Origin: a virus
DNA length: 49,740 bases
Reading direction: 5' to 3' (one strand)
Virus record (IMG/VR): IMGVR_UViG_3300045256_000831
Coordinates: 1 to 49,740 of that record
The notes under the pieces are model-generated. The model did no database searches and was not told where the DNA came from. It was given only the letters and a program-made list of their open reading frames with translations. The translations under genes were made by a program, and so were the position numbers. This document shows, in pieces, positions 14,639-22,186 of this stretch. How positions within the stretch are numbered: the stretch's first letter is position 1; each line of letters starts with the position of its first letter.

Positions 14639-17474
14639 CCAACTCCGGCTCTTCGTCTTCAGCTTGGTCCACAGTGGGGAGAATCTCTCCCTGGTTAGCG
14701 GCGCGTTCGAGATTGAGTGCTAACAATCTCTCAAGAATTTGGTCATCGGTTAAATCAAGCGGCCAGCCATAAGCCTCCAACACCGCCTTATCTAACTTTT
14801 TGTGAGCCATGTCGAGCCATTCTGGACGCTGGTTGTAGAGGTTGGTCAGCGTGCGCTTTTTAAGTTCGGCTTCGTCTGCGCCGGGCGGGTTCAGCCAGTT
14901 ATCCCGCTTTTGTATTAGCTCTCGTGCCGCCTGGGCTATCGCTCCCACCAGTTTGTCTCCTATTAGCTCTTTCCCCGGTGGCCACGGGAATGGGAAAGTT
15001 TCAAATGTACTAGTCGGGGTGTAACGAAAGCCACTTTCAGCTTCACGCAACTGAGTACCTTGACCCCTCGCCCAAAGTTCGTGAACTTTAGAATGTAAAA
15101 TTCCAAAAAAATAATCGTCATCACGAGCGAACACAATAAGCTGCCCGTCAGGTAAAATATTGGCGTTTAAATATACAAAAAGACGATGTTTTGTTAGCCT
15201 GGGAGTCCCAATATAACGGTTGAGTGATTTAAGCATCTCTCGAATTCTAGGCGCCGCATCCCCGTGTATCCACCAATACGCGGCCCTTTTTTTCATTTTA
15301 TTTTTGACCCTCAGAGGCTTGACACGCTGTCGAATATATTCAAAGGGCAGTTCGTACAAAGCAGCCTCATGCTCTGGCATGTCGGTGCCAAAATCAATAA
15401 TCCACATATTACGAGAACGGCCTGTAATATCTAACCCATTTACCCAGGGTCGAATAACATCACTATTGGGCCGGCCGTTTGGATTACCTTTAGCTGCAAG
15501 TAATAAATCTGCTGTCGCCGCATCAATATCGAAAGCGCCTACTTTAATATCACCCATAGCAGCGATGCCTATATTTTCCTGAAGTCTTTGAGCTGTAGTC
15601 AGATCTAAAGCACCTGTGAGGTTGGCATTGATACTTTGCACAGATAAACCATTCAATGTGCGAGATGGTTCTTTCCCATTGTCAAATCCAACTATCGATA
15701 CATGAACTGCTACGCCCTCTTGTATCCAGGGCCGGTCACTCCAGGCCATAAAAATGTCGCCACTTTGTTTAACACGATTTAATACTGTGCGGTTCTTACC
15801 ACCACGAATCCCTTGAGTAGCTATTAAACCCGCTTTTTGGATTTTATTATTCGCAATAAGTTCTCTAGCCCGCTCAAACCAATAGATTACTAAATCCGCA
15901 CTACCTGGGACACGACCCGCATATAAACTACGAATATCATCTACATATTTATCTTTTAACTCTGACCTCATTTTCTTTTCCCCTAAAAAGGGCGGGTTGC
16001 CGATAACAATGTCTGCTTTAGGCCACTCTGGTTCGGTAGGGCGGCCCTGGTCATCATAGGCCAGGATGGCATCCATGTGCAGAATATTGTGAAGCGGCTT
16101 GAGGATGGGTTCGGGCGGGAAGCCGAAGCCGTTGTTCCACCACCACTGAATATAGCCGATCCAGACGGTGGCCTGGGCCAGTTCGTGCGCGTATTCATTG
16201 ATTTCGATACCGTGTAACTGTTCCGGTGAAACGCTTGGAGTGAGGCGCGATAGTCCCACATCCATTGCAAAGATCGCCACCTCTTTTTGTAAATCGAGCA
16301 ACTGCTTGAGAGCAACGTAAAGAAAATTGCCGCTGCCGCAGGCAGGGTCTAGCACCTGGACGCTGGCAATTTCATCGCTGAAGCCGGTCAAGAGGCTGAC
16401 AAGCGGTTTTTCGCGGTCGGCCCGCTGTCTGCTGTTGGTAGCAGCATCCCGCTGTGCTGCTAGGGCGCGGGCTTGTTCTTGCACCTCGGCCCAGCGACGT
16501 CGTAAAGGTGTTATTAGCACCGGCTCAACAATCAAAAGAATATCATCTCGGTTGGTATAGTGCGCTCCCAGTTGCGCCCGTTTGTTTGGGTCCAGGGAGC
16601 GTTCGAACAGTGTTCCCAGAATAGCAGGCTCAATGTTCGACCAGTCCAGTTTGCAAACTTTGAGCAAAATCCCCTTTGCTGCGTTGTCAAGTTCGATTAC
16701 GTCCTCATCGTTGAATAGACCTCCATTGAAATGGGGAATTGTTTCAAAATAATACATTCCTCCCGACTTCATGGCCGTGAACAAGGAACGGAGTTCCTCG
16801 ACGAAGTGATTAGCAGGCGTCTTTTCAGTACCTTGAACCAATTTGGTGAAAATATTGTTGGGCAGCAGTTGGACATCCTCGGCAAAAAGACAGAAAAGCA
16901 ACCGGATCAGGAAATGAGCTGCCCGGTCCGGCTCGACACCTCGCTTGCGAAGTAAATCAGCAAGCCGGGCAAACTCTGTTGCCGCCTGTTCTGTAGCCTC
17001 CTGCAGAGTTTGAGCGGTGCGGAAAGCCTCAAAGTTGGTAAAGACGTTGCGCAGCAAAGACAGCTTGTGAGGGTCGAGCAGGTCATCAATTGTCAGGCGA
17101 GTAATCTTCTTAACAGTGTTATAAAAATTGGTATGAATTTCGATAGTAAGATTGTCACTGACTACCAGTAACGGCGGGTTTTCAAGCGATTCGCGGTATT
17201 GTAAAAGCTGGTTGTAGGCTTTTTCGAGGCTAGCACGGTTACGCTTATATTCCCAGGCAAAATAGCCTTTTTTCCAGACATCGGCCCAGCCATCTTCACC
17301 GCTTAATTTGGTAGCGCCTTTCTCGAAAGTATAAAATTCCCCGGTAGGATCTTCATCGGTGGGGGTCGGAACTCCTAGCATCTGGCACAGGTCTATGAAG
17401 TGGGATTGGGCGCTGGAACGTTCGGTAAGCTGTATTCTTTTCCATTTATCTACGAATTGCTGAGGTGTTGGCAT
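14628..17474 (-). CDS. MmeI-like (type IIL) restriction-modification enzyme
   Basis: A 948-residue single protein with both nuclease and methyltransferase. N-terminal PD-(D/E)xK nuclease: Asp65 in GWADVWKKG and Glu75-Tyr-Lys77 in FAWEYKRNR, followed by AYNQLLQYR as in MmeI. A helical spacer (about 150-330) leads to the N6-adenine methyltransferase with motif I DPACGSG (376-382) and motif IV GNPPFLG (492-498). The rest is the target-recognition region and C-terminal helices. MmeI itself is 919 residues, so this copy is full length. Such enzymes methylate one strand of an asymmetric site and cut about 20 bases away. On a phage or prophage it could mark its own DNA and exclude rivals. The section around 15100..16000 (recognition part) is more AT-rich than the rest. 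Confidence 0.9.
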   Translation of the reverse strand: MPTPQQFVDKWKRIQLTERSSAQSHFIDLCQMLGVPTPTDEDPTGEFYTFEKGATKLSGEDGWADVWKKGYFAWEYKRNRASLEKAYNQLLQYRESLENPPLLVVSDNLTIEIHTNFYNTVKKITRLTIDDLLDPHKLSLLRNVFTNFEAFRTAQTLQEATEQAATEFARLADLLRKRGVEPDRAAHFLIRLLFCLFAEDVQLLPNNIFTKLVQGTEKTPANHFVEELRSLFTAMKSGGMYYFETIPHFNGGLFNDEDVIELDNAAKGILLKVCKLDWSNIEPAILGTLFERSLDPNKRAQLGAHYTNRDDILLIVEPVLITPLRRRWAEVQEQARALAAQRDAATNSRQRADREKPLVSLLTGFSDEIASVQVLDPACGSGNFLYVALKQLLDLQKEVAIFAMDVGLSRLTPSVSPEQLHGIEINEYAHELAQATVWIGYIQWWWNNGFGFPPEPILKPLHNILHMDAILAYDDQGRPTEPEWPKADIVIGNPPFLGEKKMRSELKDKYVDDIRSLYAGRVPGSADLVIYWFERARELIANNKIQKAGLIATQGIRGGKNRTVLNRVKQSGDIFMAWSDRPWIQEGVAVHVSIVGFDNGKEPSRTLNGLSVQSINANLTGALDLTTAQRLQENIGIAAMGDIKVGAFDIDAATADLLLAAKGNPNGRPNSDVIRPWVNGLDITGRSRNMWIIDFGTDMPEHEAALYELPFEYIRQRVKPLRVKNKMKKRAAYWWIHGDAAPRIREMLKSLNRYIGTPRLTKHRLFVYLNANILPDGQLIVFARDDDYFFGILHSKVHELWARGQGTQLREAESGFRYTPTSTFETFPFPWPPGKELIGDKLVGAIAQAARELIQKRDNWLNPPGADEAELKKRTLTNLYNQRPEWLDMAHKKLDKAVLEAYGWPLDLTDDQILERLLALNLERAANQGEILPTVDQAEDEEPELGGG

Positions 17475-17505
17475 GAATTGGCCTCATTTATGATGAAAGA
17501 ACAAA

Positions 17506-17607
17506 ACCCGGTGGCTTGGAGAGCAACTTGCTAAAGGTTTGCTCCAAAAACCACCGGGTCCTCGGCTTAAATTATATTCTAATATTACTTTTGGAGCAAA
17601 CCTTTAG
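17506..17607 (-). promoter_or_regulatory. Leader with competing inverted repeats (possible attenuator)
   Basis: In the leader of the MmeI-like gene, arm A CTAAAGGTTTGCTCCAAAA (17607-17589 on the - strand) is perfectly complementary to 17549-17531. The latter is itself enclosed by ACCCGGTGG (17559-17551) and CCACCGGGT (17514-17506). The outer stem is followed on the RNA by TTTTGTTCTTTC, which is terminator-like, 30 bases before the ATG. Pairing of A with its complement would disturb the terminator stem. Alternatively the repeats are protein operators. No obvious leader peptide is seen. The repeats are certain, the mechanism is inferred. Confidence 0.55.
17571..17599 (-). promoter_or_regulatory. 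Candidate promoter P2 of the MmeI-like gene
   Basis: On the - strand, TTGCTC (17599-17594) is followed after 17 bases by a perfect TATAAT (17576-17571). The -35 box lies inside the left arm of the 19-base inverted repeat, so anything bound to that repeat would touch the promoter. Expected start is near 17564. Confidence 0.6.
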
Positions 17608-17614
17608 CGTTCTT

Positions 17615-17643
17615 ATTGTATCTACAACTAAACGAAAAGTCTA
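17615..17643 (-). promoter_or_regulatory. Candidate promoter P1 of the MmeI-like gene
   Basis: On the - strand, TAGACT (17643-17638), a 17-base spacer and TACAAT (17620-17615). The expected transcription start near 17608 falls just at the first base of the upstream inverted-repeat arm. Confidence 0.55.
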
Positions 17644-17655
17644 GCTATAAAAAGA

Positions 17656-17684
17656 AAAGACCGGCCCATAAAAGGCCGGTCTTT
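17656..17684 (-). terminator. Intrinsic terminator of the late (lysis) operon
   Basis: Stem AAAGACCGGCC (17656-17666) with GGCCGGTCTTT (17674-17684) and a 7-base loop. On the - strand it is followed by TTTTCTTTTTATAG. It ends - strand transcripts coming from the holin side and insulates the restriction-modification gene from them. Confidence 0.85.
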
Positions 17685-17917
17685 GTGTACGGTACTCCTG
17701 GATAGCTAACTAAAAATGAGAAGGGGAGGTGTTAAGTTGAAGGTTGGGTTGGTTAGAAAAGTGTAGTGGAGAGATGATTGGATAATAGCTTTTACACCAT
17801 TATCAAACCATAGCTACCCAGGCCCGTCAAGAGGGAGAGAGCGGAGTGGGTAGAGAGAGAAAGGGGGAGAAGGGGAAAAGGTGGGTATGGTCTATTTGTA
17901 CGGTAAATTGCCGTACA
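17685..17917. other. Non-coding spacer downstream of the holin gene
   Basis: A spacer without a convincing gene, purine-rich on the + strand (runs such as GAGAGAGAAAGGGGGAGAAGG). A 7-base hairpin TGTACGG/CCGTACA (17897-17917) lies directly after the holin stop. It has no T-run on the - strand, so it is not a clear terminator. Confidence 0.6.
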
Positions 17918-18391
17918 TTACCCAGCAGTGGGGGGTGGGTTAAAAGGGGCAATGGCGCCTTGCGCGTCGCTGGCAGTAGCGACAGAGGCCGGAGTTGGGG
18001 CGGGGGTAGAAGGAGTCTGCTCAGTAGCAGGAGCCGGGGCCGTATCGGTGGCAGCGGCAGTAGTCCCAAAGCTGGTTTCCAGCCATTTCGGCAAATCGTA
18101 CACGGCCGCCTCGATAGCTGCATGCAGGGTGGCGTCGTTGATGGTGAGGTTATGCGCTTCGGCCAGACCTTTGAGGGCTGCGACCGCCACCGCTTTTTTC
18201 TCGTTGCCGGGGGCGCCTTCTAGCTGCTGCTCCACGCTCCGCACGACCTGGGCTGCCAGGTTGACTAGCAGGGTGGCATTCGACTTGCCAGTCGCAGCTT
18301 CCAGCGTTTGGGAAATCTTCGGGAATAAGAGAGCGCCCAGCACGGCCGTAACAATATAAGCCAGGTTCGGAATAATGTCGGTCCAATTCAT
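17918..18391 (-). CDS. Phage holin, LLH family
   Basis: A 157-residue protein. The N-terminal membrane helix (about 8-27, LAYIVTAVLGALLFPKI) is followed by an amphipathic helical domain with VVRSVEQQLEG, GNEKKAVAVAALKGLAEAHN and IEAAVYDLP, the usual order in LLH-type holins. The Ala/Thr/Pro-rich tail (about 112-157) is low complexity. It lies just downstream of the endolysin gene in the lysis cassette. It would oligomerise in the inner membrane and release or activate the endolysin at the programmed time. Confidence 0.82.
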   Translation of the reverse strand: MNWTDIIPNLAYIVTAVLGALLFPKISQTLEAATGKSNATLLVNLAAQVVRSVEQQLEGAPGNEKKAVAVAALKGLAEAHNLTINDATLHAAIEAAVYDLPKWLETSFGTTAAATDTAPAPATEQTPSTPAPTPASVATASDAQGAIAPFNPPPTAG

Positions 18392-18478
18392 GAGAATAGT
18401 TGGTCCTTTCTTCTAGGGGTAGGTTAGGTTGGGGCAGGCATGTACCAAAATTGATACATAGCTATTTAGTTATATGGT

Positions 18479-19537
18479 TTAGGCAGCGGCGGCCGTTAGC
18501 ACCGATTTGGGAGCAGGCAGCCAGCTCGCGCCCTGCCGAACGCCCTGTACCTGCCAGTCGGTGCCAGTATACTCCGGGTATTCTTTCAGCACGGTCCGCT
18601 CAAAGTACTGCGTTACCCGGCCGTCAGCGTCTTTGAAAGGCGCGCTAATCGGATAACCACAGATCAAAGTAGGGTTGTAAAGACGCTGGTAGTACGCTCC
18701 AATCGCTCCAATGGCTACCGCCGCCGACGGCTGGGGCTGTTTGCCAGCCTTGAGCAGGGCCTGGCTGCCCAGCAGTACACCCTGGACGCACCAGGGAGCG
18801 GTGGCAGCGCTAGTTAGCAGATCAGGATAAAATTTTAAAACTGCCCGCTCGAAGACCTGCGTAACCTTACCGTCGCCGTCAACAAATTCGTTTGTAAGCG
18901 GCAGGCCGCAGGTCAGGACCGGGTTGAAGAGCTTTTTCCAATACAGGAGGATCTCGCCCCGAATGGTGTAACCATTCATCGAGAGCGAGGTCGCAGCCGC
19001 CTGGTCCTGAGCGATCATATCCGAGACGTACCCCGGCACATCAATCACGCCTGGGCAGTTCGCCCGGCTGACGCTATCAATCTGGTAGTGGCCCACGATC
19101 CGGCTGATAACTATTGACAGGTTGAAATCTTTGCAGAGCTGGCGGACCAGGGCCTGGCTTGCAGCGAGCTGGGCGGCCGGCATTGGGCGGCGGTGCGCGA
19201 TCATATCCGCGCTCGACGCCTCGTGTTCTATCGAGATGCTTACCAGATTCAGGTTAGTATCGCCGCTGATCGCCTGCGCGATATAAGGGTTACTCATATC
19301 GGGCTGGATTGGGATGCCGTTCCCCCACGCGCTATAACCCTTGTAAGGATCGACGAGACAATAGATTTGTCCACTGAGCGAAATGAGGTAATTGGCGCTG
19401 GCCTGGCTGGCCGGATTGCGAAGCCAGCCGAGCGAGGAATTGAGATCGCCCGCCGTGCCGTGCAAGCAGACGATCTTGCGGCCCAGGTTGTAAGCCCAGT
19501 AGTTAGGGCTGGGAGCTTGGATGATGGAAAGCGTCAC
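18479..19537 (-). CDS. Endolysin: N-acetylmuramoyl-L-alanine amidase with two wall-binding repeats
   Basis: A 352-residue protein. The N-terminal Amidase_2/PGRP domain (about 1-175) has zinc ligands His26 (CLHGTAG), His150 (GHYQID) and Cys161 (ANCPG), plus Glu106 in SIEHE. It should cut the bond between muramic acid and the stem peptide. After a short linker come two tandem repeats (about 190-250 and 275-335) with the pattern LYNPTLICGYPI....DADGRVTQYFER..L..YPE. This repeat type is frequent in secreted Chloroflexota proteins and points to the host wall. No signal peptide, so it needs the neighbouring holin for export. Confidence 0.9.
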   Translation of the reverse strand: MTLSIIQAPSPNYWAYNLGRKIVCLHGTAGDLNSSLGWLRNPASQASANYLISLSGQIYCLVDPYKGYSAWGNGIPIQPDMSNPYIAQAISGDTNLNLVSISIEHEASSADMIAHRRPMPAAQLAASQALVRQLCKDFNLSIVISRIVGHYQIDSVSRANCPGVIDVPGYVSDMIAQDQAAATSLSMNGYTIRGEILLYWKKLFNPVLTCGLPLTNEFVDGDGKVTQVFERAVLKFYPDLLTSAATAPWCVQGVLLGSQALLKAGKQPQPSAAVAIGAIGAYYQRLYNPTLICGYPISAPFKDADGRVTQYFERTVLKEYPEYTGTDWQVQGVRQGASWLPAPKSVLTAAAA

Positions 19538-19543
19538 TTCTGA

Positions 19544-19990
19544 TTATCCTTCCTTTGCTGGCCCAATCGGTCCGGTGGCAGCCCGGCGAGGCCTCGCCCT
19601 TTCTTCGGCCAGCTTCGCTTCCAAATGCGCAACCTGGCTTTCCAGCTCGCCGATCCGCTTGAGGTAGTTCTCTTGCTCCCTGGCCGACTGGTCTCTTAGG
19701 GCCTGGATTTCCCTGGTGTATTGGTCGCGCAGGGCTTTGATCTCTTTGGCATGCTCTTCTTTGATGGCTCTGATTTCGTTTTTCAGCTCGCGTCTCTCAG
19801 CCAGGCCCTCTTTGTTTTGCTCCTGGAGTTCGTTGACCACCGCGTTTAGCCGCTCGAATTCAAGCGTCTTGTTTTGTTGGATAAGCTGTTCAAGCTGAGC
19901 CTTATTTCTGGCCCGGCCGAAGACGAAGCCGAGCAGGCCGGTAGCCGAGCTGGCCGCTCCGCTGAGGAGGACTTGCAATTCAGGTGGCAT
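19544..19990 (-). CDS. Membrane-anchored coiled-coil protein, lysis cassette
   Basis: A 148-residue protein. The N-terminal hydrophobic, Gly/Ala-rich segment (about 6-25) is followed by an almost continuous charged coiled coil (about 30-135) with repeats such as EIKALRDQYTREIQALRDQ. The tail is Pro/Gly/Lys. The layout resembles Rz-like or hemolysin XhlA-like accessory lysis proteins, but no diagnostic family motif is seen. It is the first gene of the lysis group and ends 6 bases before the endolysin start. Confidence 0.65.
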   Translation of the reverse strand: MPPELQVLLSGAASSATGLLGFVFGRARNKAQLEQLIQQNKTLEFERLNAVVNELQEQNKEGLAERRELKNEIRAIKEEHAKEIKALRDQYTREIQALRDQSAREQENYLKRIGELESQVAHLEAKLAEERARPRRAATGPIGPAKEG

Positions 19991-20023
19991 GAGAGTGAGA
20001 CCTTTCCAGTCAGATAGAGGAAA

Positions 20024-20107
20024 ATGGAGTGAAATAGCGTGAGATAGAGGTAACTACTAGCAAATGGAGCGAGATAGAAGCAGTAAGTAGCAGATGGAGT
20101 GAAGTAG
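20024..20107. repeat. Three short direct repeats
   Basis: Three near copies of ATGGAGTGAAATAG at 20024-20037, 20064-20077 (ATGGAGCGAGATAG) and 20094-20107 (ATGGAGTGAAGTAG), spaced 40 and 30 bases. They lie in the leader of the - strand lysis genes and upstream of the + strand HNH promoter. They may be binding sites or simply part of the low-complexity spacers common in this genome. 19991..20255 holds no protein gene. Confidence 0.6.
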
Positions 20108-20150
20108 GGTTAATTAGTCTTAATTAGGTAACTTTGTAAGTCAAAACCGT

Positions 20151-20179
20151 TTGTTAACTAAGCTCAATTGTGCTAAAAT
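20151..20179 (+). promoter_or_regulatory. Promoter of the HNH endonuclease gene
   Basis: TTGTTA (20151-20156), a 17-base spacer and TAAAAT (20174-20179) with an extended TG (TGC before the -10). The expected start is near 20186, about 70 bases before the ATG. It is the only obvious + strand promoter in the late region and gives the inserted gene independent expression. Confidence 0.65.
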
Positions 20180-20194
20180 GATCTCAAAAGGCGC

Positions 20195-20229
20195 AATAAA
20201 ACCCCGCGCTGCGCTAACAGCCGGGGGTT
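20195..20229 (-). terminator. Terminator upstream of the lysis genes (- strand)
   Basis: GC-rich hairpin built from ACCCCG.GCTG and CAGC.CGGGG (20201-20227). On the - strand it is followed by TTTTATT. It would stop - strand transcripts leaving the tail genes before the lysis cassette, so the lysis genes may need their own promoter. The same hairpin lies in the 5' leader of the + strand HNH mRNA. Confidence 0.65.
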
Positions 20230-20255
20230 GACAACCACTGTATAGGAGTGATTGT

Positions 20256-20921
20256 ATGGCTCAGACTACCCGCGTTTGCCCCGTTTGTCAAAAAGAATTT
20301 ACCGTCCCTCTGATGTTGCGTAACCAGGTATGTTGTAGTAAAAATTGTGCTAATAAGATTAGACGTCATCCCACTTTGCCAGCGGATGTTAGATTTTGGA
20401 GCAAAGTTAGAAAAAGCGTTCCCGAAGAATGTTGGGAATGGCAAGGCAGGTTTGATAAAGGCGGTTATGGTGTCTTTACTCTTAGACATGGTAAAAGTGT
20501 AAAAGCGCATAGATTTGCTTACGAGATCAGATATGGCCCTATGGAACCGGATAAATTTGCTTGCCACAAATGCCATAACCGGAGATGTTGTAACTATGAC
20601 CATATTTACCAGGGAACCCCTAAAGATAATTCTAGGGATATGGTTGAAAGTGGTCGGTCGGTAAGTGGTCAGAAATGGCATGAAACACACCTTAGAAATG
20701 GGATGCAAGGGGATAATCATTGGACAAAGTTACACCCTGAAAGGCTTAAACCTAAGAAGGGGGAGGGTAATCCCCAGAGTAAATTGAGCCAAGCTAAAGT
20801 AAATGAAATCCGGCAAAAGTATAGCAATGGCAATATAAGCCAGGCTAGACTTGCTAAAGAATATGGGATTTCTCAAAGTCATATACAACGTGTTATCTCT
20901 GGGGTGCGTTGGTCTAATTAG
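20256..20921 (+). CDS. Freestanding HNH homing-type endonuclease
   Basis: A 221-residue protein. The N-terminal zinc finger (Cys8, Cys11, Cys27, Cys31) precedes an HNH nuclease core with AHRFAYE (His85) and CHKCHNRRCCNYDHIYQG, then TPKDNSRDMVESGR. Next comes a GEGNPQSKLSQ linker and a C-terminal helix-turn-helix (about 178-221, QARLAKEYGISQSHIQRVIS). This is the standard build of phage HNH homing endonucleases. The gene runs against the late operon, is clearly more AT-rich than its neighbours, has its own promoter and TAGGAG site, and overlaps the 3' end of the tail gene at 20914 by 8 bases. These are signs of recent insertion. Confidence 0.9.
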   Translation: MAQTTRVCPVCQKEFTVPLMLRNQVCCSKNCANKIRRHPTLPADVRFWSKVRKSVPEECWEWQGRFDKGGYGVFTLRHGKSVKAHRFAYEIRYGPMEPDKFACHKCHNRRCCNYDHIYQGTPKDNSRDMVESGRSVSGQKWHETHLRNGMQGDNHWTKLHPERLKPKKGEGNPQSKLSQAKVNEIRQKYSNGNISQARLAKEYGISQSHIQRVISGVRWSN

Positions 20922-21636
20922 TCCTTAGTAAAATACATACTAAGATTTTGCCGCCTGTAGTTGCCACACTACCAGTTGTTGAGCAAACCAGAAAATCGCC
21001 AGCATCTACAACACCACTATTCAAAATTGTTTGGTTTGAGACTGTATCTTGGGCCTGACTTGCCAAGCTGGTTGAAGTCGCAAAAAAATCTGGGTTGCCT
21101 TGCTTACCAACCTGGACAGTAACCCCGGTGCCAGCCCCGCTTGCAACTGTATAGACATAATCAATGGCAATAATGGTCGAAGCAGCTTTGATAAGCCTAA
21201 TCGGGACTCTAGCACTTGGCCCGTTTAAATCTAATTCTGCTATTGCGGTTAAGTTTTGATTACGGGCTTCATCACTCATTTTGCTGGGTGTAACCACTCC
21301 AGAGTTTATAGTAGTTGTCCCAGATGCAATACCAATATCCCCGGTCCAGCTATTAGCAAAGTCGAGCGTGCCAGCCCCGGCCGTTCTCACAATACCATTA
21401 CTGCCGGTTGGGACTGCTTTAACAAAGCGGCCGGTGGAATTATTACCGATCAGAAGCTGGCCGTTAGCGCTGGCCCCTAAGAGCCAGTTGAGCGCTCTAA
21501 AGCAGGCATTCCAGCCCTTATCCCAGATGTTGCGGCTGTCAACGTTGCCGTGGGTAAAACTCTCGCAGGTGTCCGCTCCGGTCGTGCCGTCCACACGGTA
21601 CCCATCTAAATTTGGAAAACTTATATCTGCTGGCAT
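20914..21636 (-). CDS. Distal tail / fibre-like structural protein
   Basis: A 240-residue Gly/Thr/Ser-rich protein. Blocks such as GQLLIGNNSTGRFVKAVPTG and TINSGVVTPSKM are common in tail-fibre and receptor-binding proteins of siphoviruses. The C-terminal half (from about 130) is predicted beta-rich and may be the outer domain. It is the last gene of the tail operon before the HNH insertion. Exact role not recognised. Confidence 0.65.
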   Translation of the reverse strand: MPADISFPNLDGYRVDGTTGADTCESFTHGNVDSRNIWDKGWNACFRALNWLLGASANGQLLIGNNSTGRFVKAVPTGSNGIVRTAGAGTLDFANSWTGDIGIASGTTTINSGVVTPSKMSDEARNQNLTAIAELDLNGPSARVPIRLIKAASTIIAIDYVYTVASGAGTGVTVQVGKQGNPDFFATSTSLASQAQDTVSNQTILNSGVVDAGDFLVCSTTGSVATTGGKILVCILLRTN

Positions 21637-21664
21637 GATTTTTAGCTTATCTCAAGGTATTTAT

Positions 21665-22171
21665 TTAAGGTGGCCAGCCCGGACCTTTGCCGGGGTGAGG
21701 TCCATCAGTCGGAGACAGAAAGTAGTAGTAACCGGCTGGCATGTCGCCGGTGCCTATCGAGTGATAATAAGTCCAGGGGAACGGGCCACCTGGGGGTGGT
21801 AGTAGCCCCGAACAACTGACAGTCATTTCGCTTTCGCTGTGAGGAGTATCAGGAGTGGTGGCCTGGGTGCGGACAAAGGTGCCGCCGAAGTTTGAGGTCG
21901 AGGTGTGTTCTTTGATTAGGGGATCGCCCGGCGTAAAAAACTGGTTGCCGATAATATTGGTAATAAACCCGCACTGCATACCGTGCGGGCCGTCCAATGT
22001 CATAGTGCTGGATTGCAGTTCCGGGCTGTAGAGCTTCCGCATATCGGGGTTGCCGTTGCCGGAACCGGCCAGAGTGGCAATTGGCACGCCTACTTGCCGG
22101 TCGTTTTGCTGCCGGTCTTTTACCGAGCGCAGGAAATCGCTCATGCCGGGGGGATGGCCGTAGAAGGGCAT
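21665..22171 (-). CDS. Hypothetical virion-associated protein
   Basis: A 168-residue protein rich in Pro, Gly and Tyr in its last third. No helix-forming stretch or known motif. Position at the end of the tail genes suggests a virion component. It lies between the glycosyltransferase and the fibre-like protein. Confidence 0.55.
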   Translation of the reverse strand: MPFYGHPPGMSDFLRSVKDRQQNDRQVGVPIATLAGSGNGNPDMRKLYSPELQSSTMTLDGPHGMQCGFITNIIGNQFFTPGDPLIKEHTSTSNFGGTFVRTQATTPDTPHSESEMTVSCSGLLPPPGGPFPWTYYHSIGTGDMPAGYYYFLSPTDGPHPGKGPGWPP

Positions 22172-22186
22172 TGGAGTAACTACCTA

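Noticed and set aside
17897-17917. Hairpin TGTACGG/CCGTACA as the holin terminator
   Set aside because: No T-run follows on the - strand. The GC-rich stem at 17656-17684 with a long T-run is the better terminator.
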